A DNA stretch of 64,000 bases, from assembly GCA_003856375.1 (NCBI GenBank), contig CP034120.1, forward strand, positions 2,604,001-2,668,000, given 5' to 3'. Both the position numbers and the translations under genes were made by a program. Source of the stretch: Glaciecola amylolytica (GTDB taxonomy: Bacteria; Bacteroidota; Bacteroidia; Flavobacteriales_D; Crocinitomicaceae). A model generated the notes under the pieces. It ran no database searches and was not told the origin of the DNA. It saw nothing but the letters and a program-made list of their open reading frames with translations. How positions within the stretch are numbered: position 1 is the stretch's first letter; each line of letters starts with the position of its first letter. Of this stretch, positions 17,296-28,500 are shown one piece after another.

Positions 17296-17296
<1 letters not shown>
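16715..17296 (-). CDS. TenI-like / ThiE-family protein (probable thiazole tautomerase)
   Basis: A 193-residue ThiE superfamily protein. It has GLDLFHIRK, VLNHHHDLGLSLGLKRVHYSE, TVYSTSVHSMEEYNEL, YAFLSPVFDSISKPGY and LIGLGGIQSENTAEA. It lacks the TTTK pyrophosphate motif of ThiE, and the SVHS segment matches TenI, the thiazole tautomerase that aromatises the ThiG product. TenI is therefore the better reading, though databases often label such genes 'thiamine phosphate synthase'. It overlaps thiC by one base and thiD by four, inside one operon. Confidence 0.78.
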
Positions 17297-19197
<1,901 letters not shown>

Positions 19198-19209
19198 ATT
19201 GTAATCGCT

Positions 19210-19563
19210 TTAATTTGTATTTAATGTTCTTTTAAATGCTCCTATTTTCTTTTGAATAATTGTAAGTTGATCGATGTTGTTTTCTGTTGATACGTCATAA
19301 ATCTCGCCTACCAATATTAATTGTGTCTCCAATTCGTAAGATGAAGACGCAATATCTAAAAATCGAACAAACTCTTTCTCTGAAGTTCTTCCGGAACCTT
19401 CAGCAATATTTGAAGGTATCGAAACAGCACATCTATTCATTTGAGAAACCAGGCCAAATTTTTCATCCGAATTCATTGATGATGTCAATAAGTAAATTGA
19501 CTTAACAAAAGTCATTGACTCTTTCCAAATTTGCAATTCTCTAAAATTATGCGTCTTGACCAT
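19210..19563 (-). CDS. Four-helix-bundle protein (S23 / intervening-sequence protein family)
   Basis: A 117-residue helical protein. FRELQIWKESMTFVKSIYLLT, SQMNRCAVSIPSNIAEG, and EFVRFLDIASSSYELETQLILV are the hallmark segments of the four-helix-bundle 'S23' family, first found inside 23S rRNA intervening sequences and related to the accessory protein Avd of diversity-generating retroelements. No reverse transcriptase or 23S gene is nearby. It is inserted, in the same orientation, between thiS and thiC and is flanked by imperfect inverted repeats, which suggests a mobile or once-mobile cassette. Function unknown; RNA or nucleic-acid binding is a family-based guess. Confidence 0.9.
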   Translation of the reverse strand: MVKTHNFRELQIWKESMTFVKSIYLLTSSMNSDEKFGLVSQMNRCAVSIPSNIAEGSGRTSEKEFVRFLDIASSSYELETQLILVGEIYDVSTENNIDQLTIIQKKIGAFKRTLNTN

Positions 19564-19585
19564 GACTTAAACTTCTTAAATATTT

Positions 19586-19627
19586 ACAGTCTTGAAATCC
19601 TGATATCTTAACATCCTGAAGTCCCTG
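19586..19627. repeat. Inverted repeat flanking the four-helix-bundle gene, right arm
   Basis: Contains CAGTCTTGAAATCCTGAT and ATCCTGAAGTCCCTG, the reverse complement of words in the left arm at 19157-19197. It ends next to the thiS stop codon. Confidence 0.6.
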
Positions 19628-19831
19628 TTACCCTCCTTGCGTCGCTTTAATAATTAACACATCATCCTGTTCGGTCAAATAAACTTCTTCCCAAATGGTT
19701 TTGGGTTTCACTTCGCCGTTAATGGCAACAGCAATTCCGTTTTGCTTCTCACCAACCTGCTGAAAAACAAAATTTGAAAGAGCCATCCGGTCTTCCACTT
19801 CGAGTATTTGATTGTTAAAAGATATCGTCAT
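19628..19831 (-). CDS. thiS: Sulfur carrier protein ThiS
   Basis: A 67-residue ubiquitin-like protein, MTISFNNQILEVED ... VAINGEVKPK ... QDDVLIIKATQGG. The C-terminal Gly-Gly is adenylated by ThiF and converted to the thiocarboxylate that donates sulfur to ThiG. The ATG at 19829-19831 gives the normal family length; the frame stays open to an ATG at 19882, but that 17-residue extension has no ThiS homology. Start codon 19829-19831 is inside an 8-bp hairpin downstream of the TPP riboswitch. Confidence 0.93.
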   Translation of the reverse strand: MTISFNNQILEVEDRMALSNFVFQQVGEKQNGIAVAINGEVKPKTIWEEVYLTEQDDVLIIKATQGG

Positions 19832-19864
19832 TCCAATTTGTAATATACGTACTTTAGGAATGAC
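19827..19864 (-). promoter_or_regulatory. Hairpin that hides the thiS start codon
   Basis: In the mRNA GTCATTCC (19857-19864) can pair with GGAATGAC (19827-19834), which includes the thiS ATG. The loop is 22 nt. Its place between the TPP aptamer and thiS fits an expression platform that blocks translation. Confidence 0.5.
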
Positions 19865-19887
19865 TACAAAGACTGTATTCATTTACT

Positions 19888-20010
19888 TTTCCCTCCGTCG
19901 GTACTAACCGAATTCCGATGATGAATACCGGAATGCTGATTGCTTCAATATCAGCGTCAGGTTCAAAGGGTATTTCTCAGACAGTAGTTACACCGTCACC
20001 CCTAAAGCTC
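19888..20010 (-). ncRNA. TPP (Thi-box) riboswitch
   Basis: On the minus strand the conserved aptamer words appear in order: TTAGGGGTG, CTGAGAAATACCCTTTGAA followed by CCTGA, then TTAGTACCGACGGAGGGAA. This is the thiamine pyrophosphate aptamer (RF00059 type). Between P3 and P4 there are two variable hairpins, GCTGAT/ATCAGC and TTCCG/CGGAA. It sits 56 nt before thiS and should shut down thiS-thiC-tenI-thiD-thiE when thiamine pyrophosphate is plentiful. Confidence 0.95.
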
Positions 20011-20013
20011 GGG

Positions 20014-20021
20014 TAAAGATA
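20014..20021 (-). promoter_or_regulatory. Predicted -7 box (TATCTTTA) of the thiS operon
   Basis: One mismatch from TAnnTTTG. It places the transcription start near 20008, exactly where the TPP aptamer begins. Confidence 0.45.
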
Positions 20022-20073
20022 CAAGAGTTAAATGAGAAAAGTTAAAATGAAAAGTTAATTTTTGAAGTCCAGC

Positions 20074-20553
20074 TTACATCGTCATGTCAATGTTTTGGGA
20101 TTTAGAGCGAATCATTCGGGTTACCCCGTTGTATTCAAATTCGCAAATGACGTCTACCTGAATCTCCGGCCCCCAAACCGGTCCTCCACTTGCTGTTCCG
20201 ATTACAATATGTCCCAAACCATAATCCTGCTCTGCGAGAACACTATTCCAATGTTCATTTCCATTGAAAACATACACTCGTTTGAGAGTAATATTCTCAT
20301 GAAGATCCAGATTCTGGGAATTTTTCAATTCCACTACACAATAAAGTAAACTACCATTCTCCGAAGATCCGGGTCCCGGCATGAAATCTCTCCACAAGGA
20401 AGCATCAAGTGTCAGCAAATTAGTTCCGATCGCAATACTTTCAGGGCTATTCTTTACGGCTTCCAGAAAATCTGTATTTGGTGCATCGCCTTCTTTCTTA
20501 CAGGATAGAAGTCCGACGATAGAAAGTGAAAGGATTAAGATCAGTTTATTCAT
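20074..20553 (-). CDS. Lipoprotein of unknown function
   Basis: A 159-residue protein with a lipoprotein signal peptide (MNKLILILSLSIVGLLSC, Cys18 in the lipobox LLSC, then KKEGD). The mature domain is beta-rich with strands such as LLYCVVELKNSQNL, RVYVFNGNEHWNS and QVDVICEFEYNGVTRMI. I recognise no family. It stands alone on the minus strand between the riboswitch and the TPR gene. Likely attached to a membrane facing the periplasm or outside. Confidence 0.7.
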   Translation of the reverse strand: MNKLILILSLSIVGLLSCKKEGDAPNTDFLEAVKNSPESIAIGTNLLTLDASLWRDFMPGPGSSENGSLLYCVVELKNSQNLDLHENITLKRVYVFNGNEHWNSVLAEQDYGLGHIVIGTASGGPVWGPEIQVDVICEFEYNGVTRMIRSKSQNIDMTM

Positions 20554-20667
20554 GGTTACTTTGTTTTATAGAACAGACGAGAAAAAGCGAAAGATGTTGC
20601 CTTACAAGCAATCCTTTTATTTTCAACGGATTAGAATGCACGTTTTTTTGTCACTCATCCTGAAAAA

Positions 20668-22445
20668 TCACTTACATTCTTTCAGAAAATTCAATTCCAC
20701 CGGATAGCCCGCCTGATTGGCTTTCAAAAAATCGGTGCAGGCATTTTTGCCCAACTGCCGGTTAACAAACCCGCGTAAATACAAAGCAAAGGCATCTTCC
20801 CGATTGATCTGTAAGGCTTTTTCCGCATGCAGTAAAGCCCGGTTGAAATACTCCGACCCTTTCGGCATTTTGGGTGGCAGATTCCAATGCAATTCCCCAA
20901 ATCTTTCAGTTCCCTCATTTGCAACTCACTTCTGGAAAGTGGCGTGTTTTTAGCCTGAGCAATCAAAGACAATGCAATGTAATCTTCACAGCCCGACCAG
21001 TCGGGTGAACGCCTAGCCGCTTCTGTAAAGGCTTTTTCAGCTTCAGAAAACCGGCCTTTATCCAACAGTAAAACTCCTTGCATAAAGTGTGAGTCTCCGG
21101 AAGCAAACTCGGGCAAATCAGGAGTTTGTAAAATCGAATAATCAACACATTTCAGAGCAGAATCCGGATTTCCCAGATTGAAGTAGCAAAAGGCAAGTGA
21201 AAGATAGGTAGCCGATTCAAATCCTTTTCGAAACAATTCCATCGAATCGCGGGAAACTCCCGTTGAATACTTCGGGTTCTTCAACATTTCGCCTGCAACC
21301 TGATCGATGTTTTTAAGACTTCTCAGATAATTATCTACTGCTTTTCGACTTTCCTTCAAGTGCAACTGAGCATTTGCTTTGAAAGAATAAGTCATGTATT
21401 CTCCGGGAAATTTTTCGATTCCCTGATCATACCAGGAAATTGCTTTTTGATATTCTCCGCTGTTGAAAGCTGCAATTCCTCTTTGGTAATAATAGCTCGA
21501 CGTGGAAGAATCACACACATTCTTTTGACGGGCTACGGTAAAAGAATAAAAGTCCGGATCATTGATTTTCTGTTCTTCAATCAGGCGGATTGACTCAGTG
21601 ATCGAAGTACAAAAATCGTCCATCTTCTCCAATTGATAATACGCTTCCGACAAGTAATAATGCGCCATATAATTTTGCGGAGTCAAACGAATAACCTTTT
21701 CAAATTCCTTCATCGCAGCGTCGACATTTCCTATCGAGGAATAAACCGCTCCGCGGGTCATAATCGATTTCACATCCAGAGAATCGATCGCCAGTGCCTG
21801 ATTGATTGAAGCCAGAGCCGATTCGAAATTGCGGTCGTAAGTATATACTTCAGACAGTTTATTATAAATCAGCAGATTTTCCGGATCAACTTTCTGTGCT
21901 TTCAACAAATCGTTTTTCGCAGTGAAATAGTTTTCTTTTTTCAGATAATAATCTGCCCGTTCAAGGTAATAAACAGCATTATCCGGTTCAACTGAAATGG
22001 CCTTCGACAAATCATTCAAACCACTGATTTCATTTCCCTGATGCATCTTGAGTTTTCCGCGCAGTAAATACAAGGACCCTTCTTTCGGGTTGATCCCGAT
22101 TCCTTTTTCAAGCGCCCGGTAAGCTCCGTCGAAATCATTTTCATTCGCCATGGCTTGTGAAATGTAGAAATAACACTTGGCACATTCCGGGTTCACTTCC
22201 AATGCTTTGTTGTAAAAGGTTTTGGTTTCTTTGAAATTCCCCAATTGTAGATTCAAAGCCCCAAGAGACCTTAAAACAAATTCGTTCTTCGGGAATTTTT
22301 TAAGTTCCGACTCAAAATAGACAATTCCTTCTTTTTGCTTGTCGTACTTCGAAACCGAATCGAATACCTGGTTATAGATGGTCTCATTTTGTGCAAATGC
22401 GTTCAATCCCAGAACCATTAAAAGTATAATCAGCAGTATTCTCAT
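20668..22445 (-). CDS. Secreted TPR-repeat protein with an apparent one-base frameshift near its 3' end
   Basis: A signal peptide (MRILLIILLMVLGLNAFAQ) is followed by many 34-residue TPR units (for example AKCYFYISQAMANENDFDGAYRALEKGIGINP is one). In the primary frame the last 55 or so residues, after LQMRELKDLG, turn into Cys/Lys-rich nonsense ending at 20724. The correct continuation (LHWNLPPKMPKGSEYFNRA ... KNACTDFLKANQ ... LNFLKECK) is in the neighbouring frame, ending at 20668. Adding one G to the GGGG run at 20895-20898 restores a full protein of about 592 residues. The frameshift may be a sequencing error, a real mutation or programmed slippage. ATG 22443-22445 begins the signal peptide. 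Function: protein-protein scaffold. Confidence 0.82.
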
Positions 22446-22455
22446 CGAAGTAAAG

Positions 22456-23133
22456 TTACACACTCTGAGGAACTTTCCGACTCCTCAAAAGCGAAAAAGT
22501 CACATACAACATGGTCAGAAACAAACCCATGAAAATTGTTACTCCCCAGGTTCTCGGGTGATCCATCGGGTTAATAATCCGATCTCCGACGTCTGTCATT
22601 AATTTTCCGGGTTGATTCAGCAAATCCCAACTGTTCCAACGCAAATATCTTCCGATATAGATTCCGAAACTGCTGACAAACAACAACAAAACTGAAATCA
22701 TCGAAATGACTTTTGAGGACAAAAACTGTTTCATCAGTTCTTCCAGATTCCACAAACTCAAAAATCCATAAAGCAATCCTGTCCAGGCAAAGGATAAGAT
22801 CAAAACGAGGTCAAACCAAATCGGCATGGATGAATGATGGCTTAAATGAAATAAATCTGTCAGAATGTAAGATGCATTCGGAAAGAACAAGAGCCAAAAT
22901 CCGAGCATTCCGAAAACAACCACGCGTTTTTTCTGCAGTTTGGGACTCATGGTCAGAATGAGTGTGAAGAACCATGGAATAAAGGCCAGAAACAGATTCC
23001 AGTTCAGGAACAAAAAGTGTCTGGTTCCGGAAAGTTCTACTCTCAACAGAGAAAGTGCGAAACAAAAAACGGATAAAATCCCCATAAAAAGGGAAATTTG
23101 AAGTTGATTGGTTTTGATTAATTGTTTGTACAT
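22456..23133 (-). CDS. DUF1361 family integral membrane protein
   Basis: A 225-residue protein with about seven transmembrane helices. The segment WLLFFPNASYILTDLFHLS is the signature of DUF1361, a membrane family of unknown function found in Bacteroidota and Firmicutes. Its start overlaps the end of the diacylglycerol kinase gene by 16 bp, and the TPR gene begins 10 bp after its stop, so the three genes are likely one operon. Inner membrane location is inferred from hydrophobicity. Confidence 0.85.
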   Translation of the reverse strand: MYKQLIKTNQLQISLFMGILSVFCFALSLLRVELSGTRHFLFLNWNLFLAFIPWFFTLILTMSPKLQKKRVVVFGMLGFWLLFFPNASYILTDLFHLSHHSSMPIWFDLVLILSFAWTGLLYGFLSLWNLEELMKQFLSSKVISMISVLLLFVSSFGIYIGRYLRWNSWDLLNQPGKLMTDVGDRIINPMDHPRTWGVTIFMGLFLTMLYVTFSLLRSRKVPQSV

Positions 23134-23507
23134 ACGGATATGAATTTAGGGGCAAAAATGATGATTCCCGTTATTAACGCAGAAAGAGCACTAATTAGTA
23201 CTGCCGCTGCTGCCAAATCTTTCACTTTTTTAATCTGAGGGTGTTTTTCGGGCTGAACGTAATCGCACAAAGCTTCTAAAGCCGTATTGAAAGCTTCGCA
23301 CAGAAATACCAAGCCTATTACCACAACTAAAAAAATCCATTCATTCGGAGAGATTTTGAAGACAAAGCCCAAGGTAATTGCTACCAATGCTGAAATCAAA
23401 TGAATCCGGGCATTGTGTTCTTCAATGAAAAGCGTTTTCAAGCCTGCAAAGGCATATCTGAAGCTTTTGATCCGGTCTGTGATTGAAAAAGAATTTCCTT
23501 TTGACAT
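23118..23507 (-). CDS. dgkA: Diacylglycerol / undecaprenol kinase (DgkA family)
   Basis: A 129-residue small membrane kinase. It starts MSKGNSFSITDRIKSFRYAF, has the nucleotide/Mg segment EEHNARIHL and the family motif EAFNTALEALCDYV, plus three hydrophobic helices. DgkA-type enzymes phosphorylate diacylglycerol or undecaprenol at the inner membrane to recycle lipid carriers for wall and envelope synthesis; Bacteroidota members of this type are often undecaprenol kinases. The ATG at 23505-23507 was preferred because the 19 residues upstream of it lack homology. Confidence 0.9.
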   Translation of the reverse strand: MSKGNSFSITDRIKSFRYAFAGLKTLFIEEHNARIHLISALVAITLGFVFKISPNEWIFLVVVIGLVFLCEAFNTALEALCDYVQPEKHPQIKKVKDLAAAAVLISALSALITGIIIFAPKFISVCTNN

Positions 23508-23598
23508 CTGTGACTTTTTTGATTTTTTGGTGTTAACGATAAAAAAGCGGTAATCGTTTACCAATTTACATTTTTAACACTCACCAAAAATCATCCTT

Positions 23599-24567
23599 AT
23601 GAAAACAATCTTACTTTCCTTTTTTGCTCTGAGTTTTACTCACTTATTCGGGCAGCTCGACAACCGGAATTACAACGATGCAAGAAACTCTTCCATCAAC
23701 GGTTACGAGATCAATATCACCGGAGACGCGCACAACATGACGATTTCAACGGAAGTCATTTACAATGCTGTTCCGGATGGATATCAGCTGACCTACACGA
23801 CTTCATTCATTGCTAATTCTGTGGAGAGAACGGAAGAATTATTGAGTAACAAGTCAGACTCTTTGGTGAAAGCCGTGGCCGAAATCGGTTTAACGAGGAA
23901 AGAAGTTGTTTTCGATGTCATTGCCCTCGATCCTATTTTTGATTTCCAGCGGACAGACTCCATTGCTCCTATCGGATATAAAGTCACGGAGAACATTGTT
24001 TTTAATGTGGCGGATTTTTCGCGCATTCCACGCTTGGCTGAAATTTGTCTGAAACACGGCATTTATGATCTGATCAACGTGCAGGCCTATTTGAATGATT
24101 CAAAACCCATTTATGCGGAAATGAATGACAAATTGGTTGAATTGGTGAATCAAAAAAAGAAACTATGTAAGGATCTTGGAGCAAATATTGACAATGCGAA
24201 GGTGAAAATTGCCCGGCATTCCGACACTTACTATCCTTCAGAGCGTTACTTGAAATCCATCATCCAAAACCCGAGCTTTTACAAACATCATCTTTCGCAA
24301 AACTCTACACTTTCCCTCAATCGGGCGGTAGATGTAGACAATTACTTCGATTACAACCTCAAACAAGTGGATTTTGTGTTCAACCCCAATAATACCCAGC
24401 CTGTGATCCAATTCTATTACAAACTGATTACAGAATATGTGGCTCCGAATACTGAAGAAGAAATCCGGAAAAAGGTGGAAGAAGAATTAAAAGCGAAGGA
24501 AAAATCAAAGACCAAAGCCATTTATACCATTGACGAAAACGGAAATTTGAATAAGGTAGAACTGTGA
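23599..24567 (+). CDS. Secreted SIMPL (DUF541)-like protein, tentative
   Basis: A 322-residue protein with a signal peptide (MKTILLSFFALSFTHLFGQ). The segment DSLVKAVAEIGLTRKEVVFDVIALDPIFD, a stretch where adjacent subunits count off paired argument positions, followed by ENIVFNVADFSRIPRLAEICLKHGI and then YAEMNDKLVELVNQKKKLCKDLGA resembles SIMPL-domain proteins (periplasmic, role often linked to stress or oligomeric rings). The C terminus is a charged helix (EEEIRKKVEEELKAKEKSKTK split by short breaks). The match is by pattern only. It is divergent from dgkA. Confidence 0.55.
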   Translation: MKTILLSFFALSFTHLFGQLDNRNYNDARNSSINGYEINITGDAHNMTISTEVIYNAVPDGYQLTYTTSFIANSVERTEELLSNKSDSLVKAVAEIGLTRKEVVFDVIALDPIFDFQRTDSIAPIGYKVTENIVFNVADFSRIPRLAEICLKHGIYDLINVQAYLNDSKPIYAEMNDKLVELVNQKKKLCKDLGANIDNAKVKIARHSDTYYPSERYLKSIIQNPSFYKHHLSQNSTLSLNRAVDVDNYFDYNLKQVDFVFNPNNTQPVIQFYYKLITEYVAPNTEEEIRKKVEEELKAKEKSKTKAIYTIDENGNLNKVEL

Positions 24568-24691
24568 TAAAAAGCCACTTGATGAATGATCTGACTTCAG
24601 AACATGGTTTTTGTGAATTTAAAAAGCGTTATAAAGTTGATTATCAACCTGACTTTCACTAACTTAATACTTACTTATAAATTTTTGCGCC

Positions 24692-25111
24692 ATGAAAGCA
24701 GTTGTTAGAATGAATAAATGGGCAAACGCTCATACATCAATTGGTTTGGATGTGCTTCGCATTGGTTTAGGGATTTTCTTGTTTTGGAAAGGGATACAGT
24801 TTGCCGGTCAAACAAAAGAACTGTCTCATTTGATTTCTGCAGATCCCGATGCAATTACGCTGATTTTAGCACATTATATCGCCATGTCTCATTTTGCAGG
24901 CGGTATTCTGGTTGTGGTGGGTTTGCTCACCCGACTTTCTCTCGCATTTCAATATCCGATCTTGATTGGGGCCGTGATCATTAATTTTACCGGAACGATG
25001 GACGCATTCGCTTTGATACAAGCTATTGCAGCTCTTCTTGCGGCATCATTCTTTTTGATCGTCGGATCCGGAAAACATTCCGTTGATTATACGCTGAAAA
25101 TGAATGTTTAA
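24692..25111 (+). CDS. DoxX-like membrane protein
   Basis: A 139-residue protein with four transmembrane helices. The start (SIGLDVLRIGLGIFLFWKG) and the middle (AMSHFAGGILVVVGLLTRL) match the DoxX family (DoxX/SURF4-like). DoxX proteins are linked to thiosulfate/quinone oxidoreductase or redox stress, but most are uncharacterised. It is transcribed alone, with no obvious promoter box. Repeats begin about 60 bp after its stop. Confidence 0.8.
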   Translation: MKAVVRMNKWANAHTSIGLDVLRIGLGIFLFWKGIQFAGQTKELSHLISADPDAITLILAHYIAMSHFAGGILVVVGLLTRLSLAFQYPILIGAVIINFTGTMDAFALIQAIAALLAASFFLIVGSGKHSVDYTLKMNV

Positions 25112-25170
25112 GTGGAGTATACACGATTTGAAATGAGGAAATTTTAAGATGATAGGAGTATAATATTACA

Positions 25171-25433
25171 ATCCTCCCCCTTAATCCCCCTCCAAAGGGG
25201 GAGATTTTTAATCCTCTTTCAAAAAGAGAATGTTATCATCTTGTCTTAAATATTCGAAGCAAACTTTAATCTTTAAAGGGAAATCTTTGCTTTCCCTATC
25301 CAAAGGGGGAGATTTTTAATCCTCTTTCAAAAAGAGAATGCTATCATCTTGTCCTAAATATTCGAAACAAACTTTAATCTTTAAAAGGGAAATCTTTGCT
25401 TTCCTCTTTGGAGAACGGGATTAAGGGGAGGAT
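25171..25433. repeat. MITE-like element: outward G-rich repeats enclosing two tandem 108-bp units (copies D1 and D2)
   Basis: The ends are ATCCTCCCCCTTAATCCC (25171-25188) and GGGATTAAGGGGAGGAT (25417-25433), inverted copies differing by one C. Between them two direct repeats of 108 bp (25192-25299 and 25300-25407, about 95 percent identical) follow each other, each starting CCAAAGGGGGAGATTTTTAA. There is no reading frame of note and no clear target-site duplication. The hairpin and tail belong to the same family as the copies at 9251, 9698 and 11654. Confidence 0.75.
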
Positions 25434-25594
25434 AAATTTCAAATCATGAATTCCTTCTAAAGTAATTTATACCATTGAAGGGAAGAGAATGAAAATCAAT
25501 TACAATAGGAATCATTGAACAAAAGAATAAAATTTACTACACCGTTATAGTTTTTACCTTATTATTGTGAAGAATAAAACAAACAATACTGTTT

Positions 25595-28500
25595 ATGAAG
25601 CTAAAAATAACCTTCGCTTTTTTGTTAGCGGTATGTCCCGCTTTTTCACAGTTGTATCAAGTTCCGGTTTATGCCGTAACTTCCTTGCAGCCAGCCCAAC
25701 CCGGAGCGGAAGCTTCTCAGGCTATTGACAATGACGATGCTACGATATACCATTCCAAATGGGGTCAAAACGGAATTCCGGACGAGTTGAAATTCTATTT
25801 TTCGTCTCAGGTAAGCAGTGTAAAACGAATTATTTATACTCCGCGTCAATCCGGAACAAATGGAATCTGGACAAGCGTCAATGTTTATTACAGTACACAA
25901 AGTAATCCAAACACTTTTACTTTAATCAACGGAAATTTATCATGGGCACTGGACAATCAAGCCAAACAAATTGATTTTGCCACTGCAATTCCAAATCCAT
26001 ACATCATCAAGTTTGAAGTCAATGCAGGAGGAGGAAATCTCTCAAGCTGCGCTGAAATGCGGTTTTACTCTGAAAATCAGCCGACAATAAACGATGGTGT
26101 CGATTGCACCATTTCAACATCCGGCCTGACACTTAACGGAGCAAACGATGTAGAGGTGGCAATCCAAAGTACTGGCACAACTGCATCCTCTTTTCAATCT
26201 GGAGAAAATATCGACCAATCTTTTGATAATGACCAGAATACACTGTATCATTCATCCTATAACAATACCGTTTTTCCTGTTCTTTTGAATTATCGCTTTA
26301 ACGGCACTACGCCTATTAATTTCTTAAAGTACATTCCCCGCTCAGATGGCGGCAGCAACGGAAACTTCGGAAATGTAACAATCAGCTACAACACCACAGG
26401 AAACAGTACCTTTCAAACCATTACAACTTTCGACTTTGGTCAAAACGGAACACCGACTACTGTTCAGTTTCCTACGCAAATAACACCTCTGAACATTCGA
26501 ATCAGCGTAGCAGATGGTTATGGAGATTTTGCCAGTTGTGCAGAAATGGAATTTTATACTTCGGGGCCTTCCGGTTCTTCCACTCCCTACATGAATATAT
26601 TTACCAGCAATTTATACTCTCAATTATTGCCCAATATAACACAAGCACATATTGACACGATATCATCCACCTTCCATAAAAATCTGGCGCAGTGTATTTT
26701 TGACGGAACATATACCAATCAATACCGTGTTCAGGCATACGAGGTTTACAGACCTGTTGGAGCTGTCAGCAACGAATTAAAAATCGGTACTTACGACAAC
26801 TTTGAAAATGCTACGGGAATTGTCTTTACAGACAACGAAAAAATAGCTCTGTTTGCAACAAGTATTCCCTCGTCTGCGCCAGTCCAGTTAGTAGTGAAGG
26901 ATTTTCAAACCGGATTTGGTTCTTCTGCCGTTTCATATTTTGAATTACACAACGGATTAAACGTTTTTCAATTGACAAACGGAGGAATGGCATACATTTC
27001 TTACTTCAATAATAACGAGCAATTGAACGATATCAACGTGAATATTGTTTCGGGGAAAGTGAATGGTTACTTTGACAGAGAAACATCGTCCGGCACCGAC
27101 TGGGCAGATCTTTTAACAAGTACTTCTTATCCGTATATCGATGTTCGTGGTAAATACGCCCATTTGGTTTACGACAAAGAAGCTTTGAGAAGCGGTTCAC
27201 CTTTTAACCCGCTTCCTTTGATCTGTAAATACGATACCATTGTACAGCATGAGCGTATGATGATGGGCTTGTTCAAATACAATCGTTCTCCAAAAAACCG
27301 TCAGCTGACATACTGTGAACACGGTGGTGGATATTATGCCGGCGGACTTGGTGTTCATCTGGACATCGATTGGGGAGTTTCTGCACTAACAGATCCAAAT
27401 CAAATCAGTATTTGGGGAATTGCTCATGAGTACGGGCATATTAATCAGATTCGTCCGGCTTTGAATTGGATCGGAACAACGGAAGTAACCAACAATATTT
27501 ACTCCATTTGGGTTGACTATCATATGGACAATGAAAATGATCCGTACACACGTTTGGAAGATGAAGATGTGACGCCTGCAACCGGTATTCCGTCTATTAC
27601 CGGCGGACGGGTTAACGGAGCTATTTACAACACTTATATCAACCAACGCGCGCTGCAGGACAGCAATGATTACGATGTTTTCAAAGTACTGGTTCCGTTC
27701 TGGCAATTGAACATCTACTATTCTCTTGCAGGAGCATCGAGAAATGCCCCAATTCTTTCTTTAGACAATCCGGCTGGTTCACCGGGAATTGATTATGCAC
27801 ATTGGTTCGGAAAGGTTGCTGAAGTAGCAAGAACAACCAGTTCCAGCGGATTGACAAACGGAGAATTGCTTTTGAATTTTGTAAAAAACAGCTGTGATGC
27901 CGTAGAGGAAAACCTAATTCCATTTTTCCAACGTACCGGATTCTTAAAACCAATTGATATTCCTATCGACGATTATGGTGTGGAGCAATTGACGGTTACT
28001 CAGGCACAAATTGATGATGTCATTACATATGTCCAGGGCAAGAACTACCAGGAACCGGTTTCGCCGGTAATTCATTACGCTTCAGCTCATAGTGTCAGTA
28101 TGTTTAAAAACCAGGCGCCTTTAAGTGGAATAACCGGGGTTGGTGCCACATTAAACGGAAATTATCTGACAGTTCAGCATAGTGACTGGCACAATGCAGT
28201 CGCTTACGAAACGTACGATACAAATAACGAATTAATCTATGTCTCCATGTCAGGTTCCGGTGATCCTTCCAACTTGCAGACAAAGGTTTACTATCCGGCT
28301 AATGCACTGGCAGTATTCGCAGTGGGTTACGATGGACATAAGATTTTAGTGTATCCTGCAAGCATTCTTTCAGTCAATGAAAGCGCTGTTCATTCGGAAT
28401 TAGTAATCTATCCGAATCCTGTTGGCGAAAATGCTTCGATTCAATTAACTATTGGTGATAACTCCGGTAATTATACTTCTGATATTGTTGGATTGGATGG

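Noticed and set aside
19832-19882. N-terminal extension of ThiS to an ATG at 19882
   Set aside because: It would place a start just 5 nt after the aptamer and add 17 residues not found in the ThiS family.
23508-23564. Longer start for the diacylglycerol kinase
   Set aside because: The 19 extra residues are Lys/Ser-rich and not part of the family; the ATG at 23505-23507 fits the normal length.
25192-25407. Two direct repeats that could suggest a CRISPR array
   Set aside because: Only two 108-bp units lie back to back without spacers, and no cas genes are near. The ends match the G-rich repeat family instead.
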